The notes: generated by a model from the letters alone, not told the origin. Positions 38,633 through 49,101 are shown, numbered from the stretch's first letter. The stretch is 64,000 bases of DNA from Gallionella sp. (GCA_028707275.1 JAQTUP010000006.1:62001-126000); one strand, 5' to 3'. Numbers and translations are program-made.

Positions 38633-39101
38633 GATGGCACGTTACAGACCACGCGGCTTTGGTGCAGCCTCGGACATAAGGGGCTGGAGGTGCTTTTCAT
38701 GAGCATCCGGCCTCGAAACCCGAACGTCCGGGAAAAGCCGCCCTCGGCTTTCGCGGAATTGCTCCGGCTGACAGATGTGCCTGGGGATTGATGCGAGTGA
38801 GGGATGTTGCATGCCTGGCTCCTGTGGGTTGATGACAGGCGCCAGTCTATGGGAGGGGTGCGTCAGGTGATGTCGTTTTTCCTGAGCACTGAAAATTTAT
38901 TACCTGATGTTACGCACAAGCTCCAAAAATCGGGCTTGGCGGGTCATAAAATTAATTTTTTGGAATAATCTTTGCGCGTCACCTACAGCCTCTGCCTGCG
39001 CCTGCCTGTCGGCAGACAGGGCAGGCAGACCTGTGCGCCGCCGAAGATAGTCAGCAAACAATGGAGGGGTTAGGCAAGCACTGTTTGAGCACGTGGCCGG
39101 A
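38633..39101. other. 469-bp gap, no gene
   Basis: It contains the palindromic repeat GCCTGCCTGTC-GGCAGACAGGGCAGGC (about 39000-39031), also present near 52690-52740 and in part near 47050-47095. Nothing else was recognised. Confidence 0.5.
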
Positions 39102-41291
39102 TCAATCTTGTGGTTTCCAGCGTTTTAACAGCAGGGCGTTGCTCACAACAGAGACGGAACTCATCGCCATTGCTGCGCCGGCGATCATCGGATTGAGCAT
39201 CCCCAGGGCGGCGAGCGGAATGCCCAGTATATTGTAGGCAAAGGCGAAGAACAGGTTCTGGCGGATTTTTGCCAGGGTTGCGCGCGACAGTGAAATGGCA
39301 TCCACCACGCTCATCAGATCATTCTTCATCAGTGTGATGTCAGCCGCTTCGATGGCGATATCGCTGCCGCTCTTCATCGCAAAACTCACATCGGCGGCAG
39401 CCAGCGCCGGCGCGTCGTTGATACCGTCGCCTGCCATGCCGACAATCCGGTTTCCGGTTTTGAAGGTCTCTAATAGTGTCGCCTTGTCCTCTGGCCGTAC
39501 TTCGGCGCGAAATTCCGTGATGCCCGCCTGTTCGGCGATCGCCTGAGCGGTGGCCTGGTTGTCGCCGCTCAACATCACCACGCGTATGCCCATTTCACGC
39601 AGTCTGTTGATGGCAGGACGGCTGCTTGCGCGTAACTGGTCAGCTACGGCGATGTAACCCAAAAGCGTTCCTCTCCCCCCCGTTTCCTCTCCCGGTTGCG
39701 GGCGAGGGGAGTGTGCGACGACCAGCACGGTCTTGCCTTGCCGTTGCAGTTGAAGGATGCGTTGTTCGTCAACCGCTATCCCGCAACTGATGGCGAAGGC
39801 GGGGGAACCCAGCAGGCAGCGCTCCCCGTCGATATCCGCATGCAGCCCTTGTCCCGGCAATTCGCTGACATTGACGGTTGCGCCCGGAACGAGCTGCCGG
39901 GTTTTTGCATAATCCATCAGCGCGCGCGACAGCGGATGTGTGGAGGCCTGCGCCAGCCTGATGGCAGTTTGCAGCATGGCTGTGTCGTCAGTCGTCGGCA
40001 GAACATCCGTGACGATGGGCTGGCCTGTCGTGAGCGTGCCGGTTTTGTCTATCACCAATACGCTGAGTTTGTGCGCGCGCTCCAGCGCTTGCGCATCTTT
40101 TACCAGGATGCCCGCTTGCGCGGCGCGACCCGTGGCGACAACCAGGGCCGTGGGTGTTGCCAGCCCCAGTGCGCAGGGGCAGGAAATGACCAGTACCGCC
40201 ACAGCATTGATCAGCGCCGTGCTAAAACCGCTGCCCGTCATCCACCATGCGCCGAAGGTCAGCAGGGCGATGACCACGACCACCGGCACGAAAACGGATG
40301 AGATCTTGTCGGCTAACTTTTGTATGGCAGCTTTCGAGCCTTGCGCCTGCTCGACTAACCGGATGATCGCGGCCAGTTGGGTATGCGAGCCTGTCGCGCT
40401 GGCGCGGCATTTGAGCAGCCCCTGTCCATTCAGTGTGGCCGCATACACCTTGTCGCCCGGCTGTTTGCCCTGCGGCAGACTCTCGCCCGTCAGCATGGCT
40501 TCATCCACGCCGGACGCGCCATCCAGTATGATGCCGTCAACCGGCACGCTCTCGCCGGGGCGCACCAGGAATACATCTTCTGTCTGCATTTGTTCGACAG
40601 CCATTTCAACGATCAGGCCGTCTTTCTCGACATGAGCGGTCCTGGGTTGCAGGTTGATCAGCGCTTCCAGTGCGCTGGAGGCGCGTCCCTTGGCGCGAGC
40701 TTCCAGCAATTTCCCCAGCAGCACCAGGGTAATCAGTGTGGCGCTGGCTTCAAAATAAATCGGCTGATCAAGCCCCAGCAGCAATACCGCGCAACTCATC
40801 AGGTAAGCGGCGCTGGTGCCCAGTGCGACCAGCACGTCCATGTTTGCGCCGCCGCCGCGCAGTGAACTCCATGCGCCCGAATAAAAACGCGCACCTATCC
40901 AGAATTGTACCGGTGTGGCGAGCGCGAAATGCACCCAGCCCGGCAGCATCAGATGGATGCCGGCCGGCATCAGCAGCATCTCTGCCAGCATGGGCGCGGT
41001 GAGCAAGGCCGAGAGGATGAATTGCAGCTGTTGTCGGCGCAAGGCGGCAGCGCGCGATCGTTTTTCCGCCGCAAAATCGCGCAGCGGATGCGCGTCGAAC
41101 CCCGCCTCCTGAATGGCTTTGATGAGTCCGGCGAGCGCTATCTTCTCCGGGTCGTAGTCGATGTTTGCCTTCTCGGTGGCGATGCTCACCGCAGCCTCGA
41201 CATCCGGCAGCAGATTCAATACTTTTTCCAGGCGCGCAGAGCAATTTGCACAGTGCATGCCGGTGACTTGCAGGTCGATATGGGTTTTCAT
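39102..41291 (-). CDS. copA: Copper-translocating P1B-type ATPase
   Basis: 729-residue inner-membrane pump exporting Cu(I). HMA domain with GMHCANC (11-17), TGES, transmembrane CPC (about 370, ISCPCALG), DKTGTLTTG phosphorylation site, and [10 protein letters not shown]. All catalytic residues are intact. In the phosphorylation domain about 16 residues ([16 protein letters not shown], about 526-542) have been added by an in-frame GC-rich repeat between LVVA and [10 protein letters not shown]. Probably still functional because the insertion lies in a loop (inference). Confidence 0.95.
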   Translation of the reverse strand: MKTHIDLQVTGMHCANCSARLEKVLNLLPDVEAAVSIATEKANIDYDPEKIALAGLIKAIQEAGFDAHPLRDFAAEKRSRAAALRRQQLQFILSALLTAPMLAEMLLMPAGIHLMLPGWVHFALATPVQFWIGARFYSGAWSSLRGGGANMDVLVALGTSAAYLMSCAVLLLGLDQPIYFEASATLITLVLLGKLLEARAKGRASSALEALINLQPRTAHVEKDGLIVEMAVEQMQTEDVFLVRPGESVPVDGIILDGASGVDEAMLTGESLPQGKQPGDKVYAATLNGQGLLKCRASATGSHTQLAAIIRLVEQAQGSKAAIQKLADKISSVFVPVVVVIALLTFGAWWMTGSGFSTALINAVAVLVISCPCALGLATPTALVVATGRAAQAGILVKDAQALERAHKLSVLVIDKTGTLTTGQPIVTDVLPTTDDTAMLQTAIRLAQASTHPLSRALMDYAKTRQLVPGATVNVSELPGQGLHADIDGERCLLGSPAFAISCGIAVDEQRILQLQRQGKTVLVVAHSPRPQPGEETGGRGTLLGYIAVADQLRASSRPAINRLREMGIRVVMLSGDNQATAQAIAEQAGITEFRAEVRPEDKATLLETFKTGNRIVGMAGDGINDAPALAAADVSFAMKSGSDIAIEAADITLMKNDLMSVVDAISLSRATLAKIRQNLFFAFAYNILGIPLAALGMLNPMIAGAAMAMSSVSVVSNALLLKRWKPQD
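39664..39716. repeat. Palindromic repeat inserted in frame in copA
   Basis: Contains CTCTCCC...GGGCGAGGGGAG, the GC-rich palindrome family found between genes elsewhere. Length (about 48-51 bp) preserves the copA frame. Confidence 0.8.
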
Positions 41292-41358
41292 GCACGGATT
41301 ATATGCGAAGGCAGGGAGAGCGGCATGTCGTCTGCGTTCTCCCCCATTTCGGCAGGGT

Positions 41359-41925
41359 TTACAGCGGACGCTTGATGCTCACCGCGCCGCGAATCTGGCC
41401 TGCGCTGTAGCCGGTAGCCTGATCGTGCGGATAATCAGCCGCCAGTTTGGCTTTAACCAGGATTTGTTCATTGCTGCCGTGACATGCTACGCAACCAGGT
41501 TGCAGCGCGATGGCTTTCATGAAACGGAACGATTTTCCGGCCGGTTCCTGTACGATTTCGGCGGCTTCCAGTGTTTCCGGCTTTTCACCTTCAGCTGCGC
41601 GAGCGGCAAAGGACTGAAGTTGTTTTTGCTCCCATGCGTCCGGTGTGCCGAGCAAGGGGTTGCGCACTTTCAGGCTGACACGGGTCAGTTTCCAGCCGGT
41701 CTGGCGGGAAATGTCACCGGCCATCTTCGGGGCGATGTCCTGGCAGACGCCGATAGCCGATTCCGGACCGCCTTCGCTGACGGCCTTTTGGTTGGCGGCA
41801 GCCAGTTGCTTCAAGAAGGGCATCGCCACGGCGCGACTTTCATCCTTGTACTGGCTCAATTCATCGGCATGGGCGCCTGCTACGGTTAGCGCAAGCAGCG
41901 TGGATAACACTATCATTTTTTTCAT
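41359..41925 (-). CDS. Periplasmic haem protein, DUF3365 (Tll0287-like)
   Basis: 188 residues with a signal peptide ([20 protein letters not shown]) and one CxxCH haem site (CVACHG, about 142-147) near the C-terminus. DUF3365 proteins are redox or haem sensor domains. It could shuttle electrons or sense redox state next to the copper ATPase. Exact role unknown. Confidence 0.85.
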   Translation of the reverse strand: MKKMIVLSTLLALTVAGAHADELSQYKDESRAVAMPFLKQLAAANQKAVSEGGPESAIGVCQDIAPKMAGDISRQTGWKLTRVSLKVRNPLLGTPDAWEQKQLQSFAARAAEGEKPETLEAAEIVQEPAGKSFRFMKAIALQPGCVACHGSNEQILVKAKLAADYPHDQATGYSAGQIRGAVSIKRPL

Positions 41926-41990
41926 GTTTTTTCCTCGTGAAATAAAAAATGCCCGAACGGATGGCGGGCGTTGTGGGATTGTTTTTTCGT

Positions 41991-42182
41991 CTATTTTTTC
42001 ATCGGGCAGGTGTTCAGGCCGAAGATGGCATAGGCCGGGCAGATGCCGATGATGCCGGTCAGCAATGGCACGACGCCTATATAGCCCCAGATGCCGACCG
42101 TGCCGGTCGCGGCCAGTGCGATTAATGCCAGTCCTGCGATAACGCGCAGCGCGCGATCAATGGTGCCTTCGTTGGTTTTCAT
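41991..42182 (-). CDS. DUF2892 small membrane protein
   Basis: 63 residues: a short polar start ([17 protein letters not shown]), two hydrophobic helices, and a NTCPMKK end. AAAGGAGCAC precedes the ATG at 42182. These proteins often sit with Crp/Fnr regulators and rhodaneses; here a Crp/Fnr gene is 208 bases upstream. Confidence 0.85.
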   Translation of the reverse strand: MKTNEGTIDRALRVIAGLALIALAATGTVGIWGYIGVVPLLTGIIGICPAYAIFGLNTCPMKK

Positions 42183-42266
42183 GATGTGCTCCTTTGGGTG
42201 ATTGAGCACGCAGGATAGGGGGATTGAGCACTGTCGTCTGTGATAAAACTCACACAGTAGAAAAAA

Positions 42267-42390
42267 GGATGCAGGATGCAGGATGCATGGGGAAGGGGGA
42301 AGGGGGAGGGGTGAAGGGGGAAGGGGGAAGGGTGAAGGGTGAAGGGGGAAGGGGGAAGGGTGAAGGGTGAAGGGTGAAGGGTGAAGGGTG
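42267..42390. repeat. Long heptamer array
   Basis: Three GGATGCA units, then about 14 units of GAAGGGG, GAAGGGT and variants. It fills the gap up to the stop of the Crp/Fnr gene. Confidence 0.9.
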
Positions 42391-43056
42391 TTAAAGCGTG
42401 GCGAATTTTTTGAGTGCGGCCGGATCGGTGACGGTGATTTGTTCGCGGCCCAGTCTGACCCAGCCTTGTTCGGCAAATCCCTTGAGCAGGCGGCTGACAA
42501 TTTCCCGCGCTGAGCCCAGTTCGTCGGCGATCGCCTGATGGGTGGTATGCAGCGGACTGGATTTTCCTGCCAGCAGCGCGGCCAGGCGTTGATCCAGTTT
42601 CTGGAAGGCCACTGCCGAGACAAGTTCCATCAGATCGGTGAGCCGTTCGGTAAAAAGCTGGAACACGAAATGGCGAAAGGGCGCATATTTACCCAGCATG
42701 CTGTGGAAAACAGCGGCGGGAAACAATACCATTTCCACAGACTCTTCGACGATGCCGCGCGCCTGATAGCAGGTGTCGCCCAGCAGACAGCTGCTGGTGA
42801 GTATGCAGCTCTCACCCGTCATGACGCGATAAAGTTGCAGCTCGCGCCCGTTCGCCGCCGATTTGACAACGCGCAGACTGCCGGACAACAGCAGCGGAAA
42901 GCCCTGACAGGACTGATGTTCGTCGAACATGACCGTCCCTGACGGAATTTTCAGTTGTCTGGCCGTTGTGAGTATCTCGCCCAGTTCTGCGGCGGGCAAT
43001 TCACGCAGCATGGGATAGCGCTGCAACAATCGGGTTCGGGTGTCACTGTCAATCAT
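42391..43056 (-). CDS. Crp/Fnr-family transcription regulator
   Basis: 221 residues from ATG at 43056 (MIDSDTRTRLL). A longer frame to 43167 runs into lysS and a repeat. N-terminal cyclic-nucleotide-like domain (GTVMFDEHQSCQGFPLLLSGSLRVV), dimer helix, and C-terminal HTH (HQAIADELGSAREIVSRLLKGF, about 172-193). No Fnr-like N-terminal cysteine cluster, so it is not an obvious Fe-S sensor; other Cys (SCILTSSCLLGDTCYQ) may matter. It may control the DUF2892 and cytochrome-like genes downstream (inference). Confidence 0.85.
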   Translation of the reverse strand: MIDSDTRTRLLQRYPMLRELPAAELGEILTTARQLKIPSGTVMFDEHQSCQGFPLLLSGSLRVVKSAANGRELQLYRVMTGESCILTSSCLLGDTCYQARGIVEESVEMVLFPAAVFHSMLGKYAPFRHFVFQLFTERLTDLMELVSAVAFQKLDQRLAALLAGKSSPLHTTHQAIADELGSAREIVSRLLKGFAEQGWVRLGREQITVTDPAALKKFATL

Positions 43057-43112
43057 AATCAGGGCGGATTCGTCATTCAGTTCCCCCCTCTGCAAGGGGG
43101 AGAGGGGATTTG

Positions 43113-44618
43113 TTAAGCTTCGGGGCGCATCTGCGGGAACAGGATGACATCGCGAATGCTGGCGCAATCAGTGAGCATCATGATCAGACGGTCGATGCCT
43201 ATGCCTTCACCGGCGGTCGGCGGCAGGCCGTACTCCAGCGCGCGTATATAGTCATTGTCCTTATACATCGCTTCCTCGTCGCCGGCTTCCTTTGCCACAA
43301 CCTGAGCATCGAAGCGCGCTTCCTGATCTTCCGCATCGTTCAGCTCGGAAAACCCGTTGGCCAACTCGCGGCCCAGCACGAACAATTCGAAACGCTCGGT
43401 AATCAGGGGATTGGCATCGCTGCTGCGCGCCAGAGGCGATACTTCCACCGGATAGTCGACGATGAAGGTAGGTTCGAACAAAAGCGTTTCAGACAGCTCT
43501 TCAAACAGCGACAGTTGCAGGCCGCCCAGGGTGTCTTCAGGACGGTATTTTGCCTTCAGGTCCTGCAAGACGGAGAGCACGAACTCACGGTCATACAGTT
43601 GCTCGGTGGAGAATTGCGGATGATATTTCTGGATGGCCTGCACCATGGTCAGCCGGTGAAAAGGCAATCCCAGATCCAGTTGGCGGCCCTGATAGCTGAT
43701 CACGGTGGAACCCAGCACCTTTTGCGCTACCTCGCGCAACAGCTTTTCGGTAAAGTCCATCAGATATTTGTAATCGCGATAGGCCTCGTAAAATTCCAGC
43801 ATGGTAAATTCCGGATTATGACGGGTGGATAAGCCCTCATTGCGGAAGTTACGATTGATTTCGAACACTTTTTCGAATCCGCCCACCACCAGACGCTTCA
43901 GATACAACTCGGGCGCGATGCGCAAAAACATCTGCATGTCCAGCGCATTGTGGTGTGTCTCGAACGGCTTGGCCGACGCGCCGCCCGGAATGGAATGCAT
44001 CATCGGCGTTTCGACTTCCATGTATCCTTCGTTGATGAAGAATTCGCGTATTGCCTGGATGATACGGGTGCGCTTCAAAAATACCTGGCGCGCATCCTGA
44101 TTCGTGATCAGGTCCAGATAACGCTGACGATATTTCTGTTCCTGGTCGGACAGACCGTGGAATTTTTCGGGCAAGGGGCGCAGCGACTTGGTCAGCAGGC
44201 GCACTTGCGCGACGCGCAGCGACAATTCGCCCGTCTTGGTCCTGAACAGCACGCCTGTCGCGCCCAGAATATCGCCCAGGTCGTAATGCTTGAATGCGCT
44301 GTGCGCATCAATGCCTGTGTCGTCATTGCTGATGAACAACTGCAAGCGTCCGCTCATGTCCTGCAAGGTGGCGAAGCTGGCCTTGCCCATTACGCGTTTT
44401 AACATCATGCGACCGGCGACCGCCACCTGAATCTGTGCGGCTTCCAGTTCGTCGTGAGACATTTCTGCATGGCTCGCGTGCAAATCGCCTGCCAGATGGG
44501 TGCGGTTGAAATCGTTCGGGAAGGCAACACCGGCTTTGCGGATGGCGGCCAGCTTGTTGCGGCGCTCGATGATGATTTGATTTTCGTCTTGCTGAGGAAG
44601 AGTGGATTCGGTTGTCAT
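43113..44618 (-). CDS. lysS: Lysyl-tRNA synthetase (class II)
   Basis: 501 residues. OB-fold anticodon-binding domain (about 60-170) then class II core with motif 2 [18 protein letters not shown] (about 262-279) and motif 3 [17 protein letters not shown] (about 466-482). Charges tRNA-Lys. Start ATG at 44618. Downstream a palindromic repeat separates it from the Crp/Fnr gene. Confidence 0.98.
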   Translation of the reverse strand: MTTESTLPQQDENQIIIERRNKLAAIRKAGVAFPNDFNRTHLAGDLHASHAEMSHDELEAAQIQVAVAGRMMLKRVMGKASFATLQDMSGRLQLFISNDDTGIDAHSAFKHYDLGDILGATGVLFRTKTGELSLRVAQVRLLTKSLRPLPEKFHGLSDQEQKYRQRYLDLITNQDARQVFLKRTRIIQAIREFFINEGYMEVETPMMHSIPGGASAKPFETHHNALDMQMFLRIAPELYLKRLVVGGFEKVFEINRNFRNEGLSTRHNPEFTMLEFYEAYRDYKYLMDFTEKLLREVAQKVLGSTVISYQGRQLDLGLPFHRLTMVQAIQKYHPQFSTEQLYDREFVLSVLQDLKAKYRPEDTLGGLQLSLFEELSETLLFEPTFIVDYPVEVSPLARSSDANPLITERFELFVLGRELANGFSELNDAEDQEARFDAQVVAKEAGDEEAMYKDNDYIRALEYGLPPTAGEGIGIDRLIMMLTDCASIRDVILFPQMRPEA

Positions 44619-44691
44619 AATGCGTAGAGTGAAAATGAGTTGGTTGGATGCGCGATTCGCAGACAGGCGATTGTGTCACGAATGACCACCG

Positions 44692-44761
<70 letters not shown>

Positions 44762-44850
44762 CATGAACTGAGTATATCGGCACCGCGCAGAACCCTTTGC
44801 ACAGGGGTAAAAGACCGGCGCGCACGCAAAGCCACAGCGCATCCTCCGAT

Positions 44851-45008
44851 GAAAAAACGCCCCATCGGCTTTGCGCCGCGAGAAAAAAAATGATGGCGAG
44901 CAGGGCAGTTGTCACCCGATAAACTATCAGGCAGGCATATTTGTAATCTTTCAGAAAATCGAAGCGGCATGGCTTTCAATAGCAAGCCGATATGCCGGAA
45001 GGTTCAAC
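44851..45008. repeat. ORF6N-gene tail and downstream segment, copy A
   Basis: Reads KKRPIGFAPREKK then GATGGCGAGCAGG...CAGTTGTCACCCGATAAACT, matching 47239-47400 and, more weakly, 46289-46440. Remains of duplicated genes. Confidence 0.7.
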
Positions 45009-45180
45009 GCTGGATTTAATCCGTTCGTGGTGATCCTGTCGAACCATGTGCGGATTAAATATTTAACTATCAATGGAAAACATACCCTCCCCCTTGCAGG
45101 GGGAGGGGCGGGGTGGGGGTAGACACGCATATATTTCAACATGTTTACCACCGCCCTGACGAGCGCCATCCCCTGAAGGA

Positions 45181-45876
45181 TCAGGGGCCAACGGTGAGTT
45201 TTTGTACCGGACTGTATGTCCCGCTCGGGGTGTTTTTATCGCACCACCTTAAACGATATTCGCGCACTTCAGGAACATTGCTTGCCAACAGCGGGCGTTC
45301 GTCATACCAGGGCTTTGATAAGGCAATGGATAAATGTTCCCAGTCGCCGTTGTTGCGGCGTGAATCGATCGAAACCGCACCATGGCCAAACTTGGTAAAA
45401 CTGATTTTTACTCGCTCTCTATCTGCGCCATGATCCTGGACAACAGTAAATTCAGGGAAAGGATGAGTGCTCGTATTTTGTCCCCCGATAATACCTAAAT
45501 CCTGGCCTATCGAATCGCTGTAACCACTGCTTAGCTTCATTCTCTGCACCAAATTGAACAAGCGCGGCAGAATGCCAGTCGGGCGCGGCGTTGGTGGATT
45601 ATCAAAGACAACAGATGTCGGGAGGGGGCGGATGGTTGCGGAAGTATCCGTCGCGATGGCATTCTTGTACGCAGACGCTTCCAGGGAGCTTTGCTGGATG
45701 GCCGGATTCCATGTTTGCAGGATCCACTTGTAAAAAACGATATCCGCTACGGTGGCCGTAATTTCATCGCCCGTGAAACCCAGTGCAGTCCCATGAGTTG
45801 GAAGTTTGTCGCAAAAATGCCCGAGCCAGACAATGCGTTCGGCTTCAGTTGCGGGAAAATAAGTTTGATATGACAT
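45181..45876 (-). CDS. Hypothetical protein, unknown family
   Basis: 231 residues from ATG at 45876 (AGGAGAT seven to thirteen bases before; a longer start at 45936 has no good signal). Begins SYQTYFPATEAERIVWLGHFCDKL. Has a four-helix-like N-terminal half and a C-terminal beta-rich half (VSIDSRRNNGDWEHL, REYRLRWCDKNTPSGTYSP) like a fibronectin-type or substrate-binding strand set. No family named with confidence. Confidence 0.55.
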   Translation of the reverse strand: MSYQTYFPATEAERIVWLGHFCDKLPTHGTALGFTGDEITATVADIVFYKWILQTWNPAIQQSSLEASAYKNAIATDTSATIRPLPTSVVFDNPPTPRPTGILPRLFNLVQRMKLSSGYSDSIGQDLGIIGGQNTSTHPFPEFTVVQDHGADRERVKISFTKFGHGAVSIDSRRNNGDWEHLSIALSKPWYDERPLLASNVPEVREYRLRWCDKNTPSGTYSPVQKLTVGP

Positions 45877-46136
45877 GACAGCTATCTCCTGAGTAAGTTG
45901 TTCGAAGAACAGACATCTCTGATCGGGACAAAACATTCAATGCCAAATGTATCGGCTATTTTTTTCAGGCCAGATATGTCAGTTATATTGCAAATGTCGC
46001 ACCTTTGTTGATGCGACAGCCTCAAAATAAAGCATATCAACAGTTTTGGGGAGTAAAGAAATTTTACATTCCCGCTTTTAAATCGACGGGCATGAGTAAT
46101 TGGCCCGTTATGCGGTATTGCGGATTGCTGATATGC

Positions 46137-46201
46137 TTTCTCAGGCACTCATGCGGCATACTGAACTGCTGGTGAGATTTCTCAGGCACTCACGCGGCAT
46201 A
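46137..46201. repeat. Direct 24-bp repeats
   Basis: TTTCTCAGGCACTCATGCGG is at 46137-46156 and again (one mismatch) at 46178-46197, period 41. Confidence 0.7.
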
Positions 46202-46288
46202 ACAAATCAAAAATCAGCGCCAGAAAATCAACAAACAGAAAATTCACAAACGGCGCCGATTTCAGACGAGTACGGGAAGAAAAAATAC

Positions 46289-46440
46289 TTCATGGATTTT
46301 GTGCCGTGAGAGGAAAAATGATCGCGGCGGTACTGGTTTTACCGGTTAAACGTGTTTATCAGACAGATATATTTTAAATTTCCAGCAAGTCGAAGCGGCA
46401 AGGCTTACCACAGCAAGACAATATACGCAGGAGGCTGTTC
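46289..46440. repeat. ORF6N-tail segment, diverged copy B
   Basis: Shares the GTGAGAGGAAAA, AAGTCGAAGCGGCAAGGCTT and CAGCAAG words with the copies at 44851 and 47239 in the same order. About 60-70 percent alike by eye. Confidence 0.5.
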
Positions 46441-46599
46441 GATCAGGTTAAAAACCTCGACTGGTGCGCACGTAAAGCCACAAGGTCGCGTATCCTCCGA
46501 AGAGCTGGATGAAGTGCGCGCCAGGATTGCCTCGCTGTTGGGAATTCAGAGATTCGCTGCATAATATGTCACACCAATTAGCTGAAAAGGAGTCGGGCG

Positions 46600-47279
46600 A
46601 TGACTGATAAAACATTGATTGCATCTGTGGCGCAAATCGAATCGAAGATATTTTTGATTCGCGGTCAAAAAGTCATGCTGGATACCGATTTGGCAGAACT
46701 CTATGGTGTGCAAACCAAGGTGCTGAATCAGGCCGTGAAGCGAAATATAGAACGCTTTCCGTCCGACTTTACGTTCCAATTAACGGCTATCGAGAAAACC
46801 GAGGTGGTCACAAATTGTGACCACCTCGCCAGGCTCAAATATTCGTCAACCTTGCCGTATGCCTTCACAGAACACGGCGCGCTGATGCTGGGCAACGTAT
46901 TGAAATCAGATCGCGCAGTAGAAGTCAGCCTCATGATAGTGCGCACCTTCGTGCAGTTGCGGCAGATGTTGGCCTCCAACGTGCGTGGCAAAGATGTCTT
47001 GCAATATAATGAAATCGCCACGCCCGTTCCCCTCACCCAAACCCTCTCCCGCCTGTCTGTCGTGCCAAGCTCGGCACAGGCAGGCAAGCGAGCGAGGGGA
47101 CAAACGAATCGCTTCGCGAATTTCACGTTGATGCTGAGCTTTCCCGCAAACTTGCCGCTCTGGAAAAGAACTACGACATCAAATTTAAAGCCGTTTTCGA
47201 TGCCATCCATGAACTGATGACACCCTCTGATCCCAGGAGAAAACGCCCCATCGGCTTCGCACCGTGGGAGGAAAACTGA
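46600..47279 (+). pseudogene. ORF6N-domain (KilA-N-like) gene broken by an element
   Basis: Intact N-terminal ORF6N domain: FLIRGQKVMLDTDLAELYGV (about 18-37), KRNIERFPSDFTFQLT, YAFTEHGALMLGNVL, VRTFVQLRQML. The element at 47009-47126 splits the gene. After it the frame differs and gives KLAALEKNYDIKFKAVFDAI and a PIGFAPWEEN tail to 47279. ORF6N proteins are common in phages and accessory DNA. The first 135 residues may still be made as a truncated product. Confidence 0.85.
47009..47126 (+). mobile_element. MITE-like element in the ORF6N gene
   Basis: 118 bp. The left arm ATGAAATCGCCACGCCCGTT and the right arm, in complement, GTGAAATTCGCGAAGCGATT are imperfect terminal inverted repeats. The core is a palindrome with CCTCTCCCGCCTG and CAGGCAAGCGAGCGAGGGG. 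Same ends as 50377-50461 and 25002-25165. Confidence 0.7.
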
Positions 47280-47400
47280 TGGCGAGCAGGTCAGTTGTCA
47301 CCCGATAAACTGTCAGACAGGCACATTTTGAATCTTCAGTAAATCGAGGCGGCAAGGCTTCTAACAGCAAGCCGTTATGCGCCGGAAAGCTCAGGATCGA
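47239..47400. repeat. ORF6N-gene tail and downstream segment, copy C
   Basis: Tail of the ORF6N pseudogene (KRPIGFAPWEEN) plus GATGGCGAGCAGG...CAGTTGTCACCCGATAAACT, repeated at 44851-45008. Confidence 0.7.
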
Positions 47401-47456
47401 AAGCCGTTGTTTAGCAATGAGCTACGAGCAAATATTCCAAATTTTCGCCCCACCCA

Positions 47457-48107
47457 TCAGAATTCCACTGGGCCAAACTTCTGGTATAGCTCCGACAGAT
47501 TTCGAACAGACATCCTGAATTGGCTCCGCGCTTTCACCGTGGATTTTGCAGCGCTTGCATTCATAACCTTGGAGCCTGGATCGAAGATCACCCGTCCTGC
47601 ACACAGCGCCGCCAGATAGCGGTTGAAATCCGTACCTTCCCCCAGCAGTGTGGGGCTAAAATAGCGGTAGGCGGGTGCTAATTCCTTCTCGCTTTCATAA
47701 GGAACATAAGCCGCTTGTGCGTGCTTCTTGTTCCAGCCGATCATCAAGTCAGCAAACGACCAAGCCGCCGCACAATGTCCAGCATCGTTAAGTAATTCAA
47801 CCGCGCCTTCCACATCCTCGATGACTTTTCGTGCCGGGTTGAAGCCACGAACTGCCAGCGTGAGGCCGGTTTTTTCATTCCGGCAGTCCGCACGGTGTAT
47901 GCCGGTAAAATACAGTGTGTCATCTTTCGTGGGGTGACCGTATTCACGAACGAAGGCTTTAACACCCTGCTCGCCATACATTCCTCCATCTGGCTCTGGT
48001 GTCATGAGAGTAATCCTGTCGCTGCTAAAGACTTTCATTTCCCAGCCTAGAAAATCCGGCTCAGCTCGACTATTGGGAATGATGCGTAGGGTGGGATAGC
48101 CGCTTGC
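47457..48107 (-). pseudogene. MvaI/BcnI-type restriction endonuclease, N-terminus lost
   Basis: About 215 residues match the C-terminal part of MvaI/BcnI-family enzymes: NSRAEPDFLGWEMKVF, RITLMTPEPDGGMYG, FVREYGHPTKDDTLYFTGIH. These cut CCWGG or CCSGG. The region before NSRAEPDFLG is replaced by a palindromic repeat (48085-48120, GGTGGG...GCCGC-TTGC-GGCGTAACCCACC), so the N-terminal domain is gone. No methyltransferase is in the window. Probably inactive. Confidence 0.75.
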
Positions 48108-48120
48108 GGCGTAACCCACC
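48085..48120. repeat. Palindromic repeat at the truncated end
   Basis: CGTAGGGTGGGATAGCCGC, TTGC, GGCGTAACCCACC form a hairpin with mismatches. The family of such GGGTTACGCC repeats is widespread in proteobacteria (from memory). Confidence 0.6.
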
Positions 48121-48136
48121 AATTACCTCCAAGCCA

Positions 48137-48325
48137 CTAATCCTCGACGATGAGCACTTCGCGCTGACACTCGCCACAAAATTTAACAAATACATGCTCA
48201 TTATCAATTATAATTTCTTCCACCATATCCAATCCTGTTTGGCATTTTGGGCAACAGTCTGGTTGGTCAGACATAATGTATAGCATCATGTCAGGATAAC
48301 TTTCTCGGGTCTTTAAAATCGTCAT
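48137..48325 (-). CDS. Small zinc-ribbon-like hypothetical protein
   Basis: 62 residues with CCPKCQTG (about 24-31) and KFCGECQRE (about 48-56), two CxxC pairs able to bind zinc. Coupled to the HNH gene by an ATGA overlap, so probably an accessory of that nuclease. No family recognised. Confidence 0.6.
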   Translation of the reverse strand: MTILKTRESYPDMMLYIMSDQPDCCPKCQTGLDMVEEIIIDNEHVFVKFCGECQREVLIVED

Positions 48326-49101
48326 TTTCTGTTATCCACGAAAAGTTCACTCCTATGCCATGCGATAAACTCCGCTTGCGGTGCGAAACGTTCTGGCGGT
48401 TCAATCGCGCGCCCATTGAGCGGCAATAGAACCTCCCTTACGAAAGGTTCATCGCGCCGCCTTAGCTCATCTGAAACGATGATCTTGAAGTCATCGCTAA
48501 GCGTTATCAACCCTTTGTCGAATGCTCTGTCGTGGATTGCCGATAAGCACAAGCCATTGCTCGGATTTAAGCGGTTAGCCTTATCCTTGCTCCACGGAAC
48601 AATATGGCTGGCAATCAACAGGCGCGGCTCGGATAGACCAGACATGCAGCAGCGCCCACGATAGCTGCTGAGTACGGCACGGCGGAAAAAATGCTGCTTG
48701 ATTCTCTGTGTTGTTAGGACTTGCCGGGTTTCCCCGGTGAAATCTTCTGGCAATAGTTCATCGTTTTCCAGCTCCAAGTCCTCCTCGGCATTTTGGTCTA
48801 GTTGCTGCCTGAGTAACTGGCACTCCACAGCAAGCCTTTCCCAATCCGAGTGAAATTCATCCCATACTTCGCGATCCAATGACGAGGCATTTCCCAATCC
48901 AGCCCGTCCAGTCTCCGTAATAGCTGGATCAAGGCTTGCGATGTTCAGCATCTTCATGGCAACCGCATCAGACGTGCGACCGATAACCTTCGCCAATGCA
49001 ACTATTTCCGGGTTGCGTCCGTGAATTCGCCCATATGGAAGCTGACAGTACAAATGAAAAGCCAGTTTTACTTGTTCCTTTGTCCAACGCACTGTAGCCA
49101 T
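48322..49101 (-). CDS. HNH endonuclease (HNH_2 type)
   Basis: 259 residues from ATG at 49101 (MATVRWTKEQVKLAFHLYCQ); longer starts exist up to 49248. N-terminal helical domain with GRNPEIVALAKVIGRTSDAV, then a HNH fold: CCMSGLSEPRLLIASHIVPWSKDKANRLNP...GLCLSAIHDRAFDKGLI (about 190-235), with the catalytic His in SHIVPW and Asn in LNPSNGL. Likely DNA nuclease of the restriction type. Upstream DNA is repeat debris. Confidence 0.83.
   Translation of the reverse strand: MATVRWTKEQVKLAFHLYCQLPYGRIHGRNPEIVALAKVIGRTSDAVAMKMLNIASLDPAITETGRAGLGNASSLDREVWDEFHSDWERLAVECQLLRQQLDQNAEEDLELENDELLPEDFTGETRQVLTTQRIKQHFFRRAVLSSYRGRCCMSGLSEPRLLIASHIVPWSKDKANRLNPSNGLCLSAIHDRAFDKGLITLSDDFKIIVSDELRRRDEPFVREVLLPLNGRAIEPPERFAPQAEFIAWHRSELFVDNRK

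Larger units (their letters stand above)
45877..46599. other. 723-bp gap with relics, no intact gene
   Basis: It has two direct 24-bp repeats (46137-46160 and 46178-46201), a diverged ORF6N-tail copy (46289-46440), and the end of a relic reading EELDEVRARIASLLGIQ up to 46564. No functional gene was identified. Confidence 0.5.

Noticed and set aside
38546-38791. 81-codon plus-strand frame near the HtpX fusion start
   Set aside because: Overlaps the fusion gene in antisense and has no ribosome site or domain.
42267-42390. Possible CRISPR-like array
   Set aside because: Period is 7 with no unique spacers; it is a simple tandem repeat. The 52690-52778 array was rejected for the same reason.
46352-46564. 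70-codon frame ending EELDEVRARIASLLGIQRFAA
   Set aside because: The first half is ORF6N-tail debris and there is no ribosome site; only the C-terminal part looks protein-like, so it is treated as a relic.
47239-47400. Integron attC site (CTAACA...CCGTTATG words)
   Set aside because: No matching inverted core sites or long palindromic fold, no integrase, and genes nearby lie in both directions.
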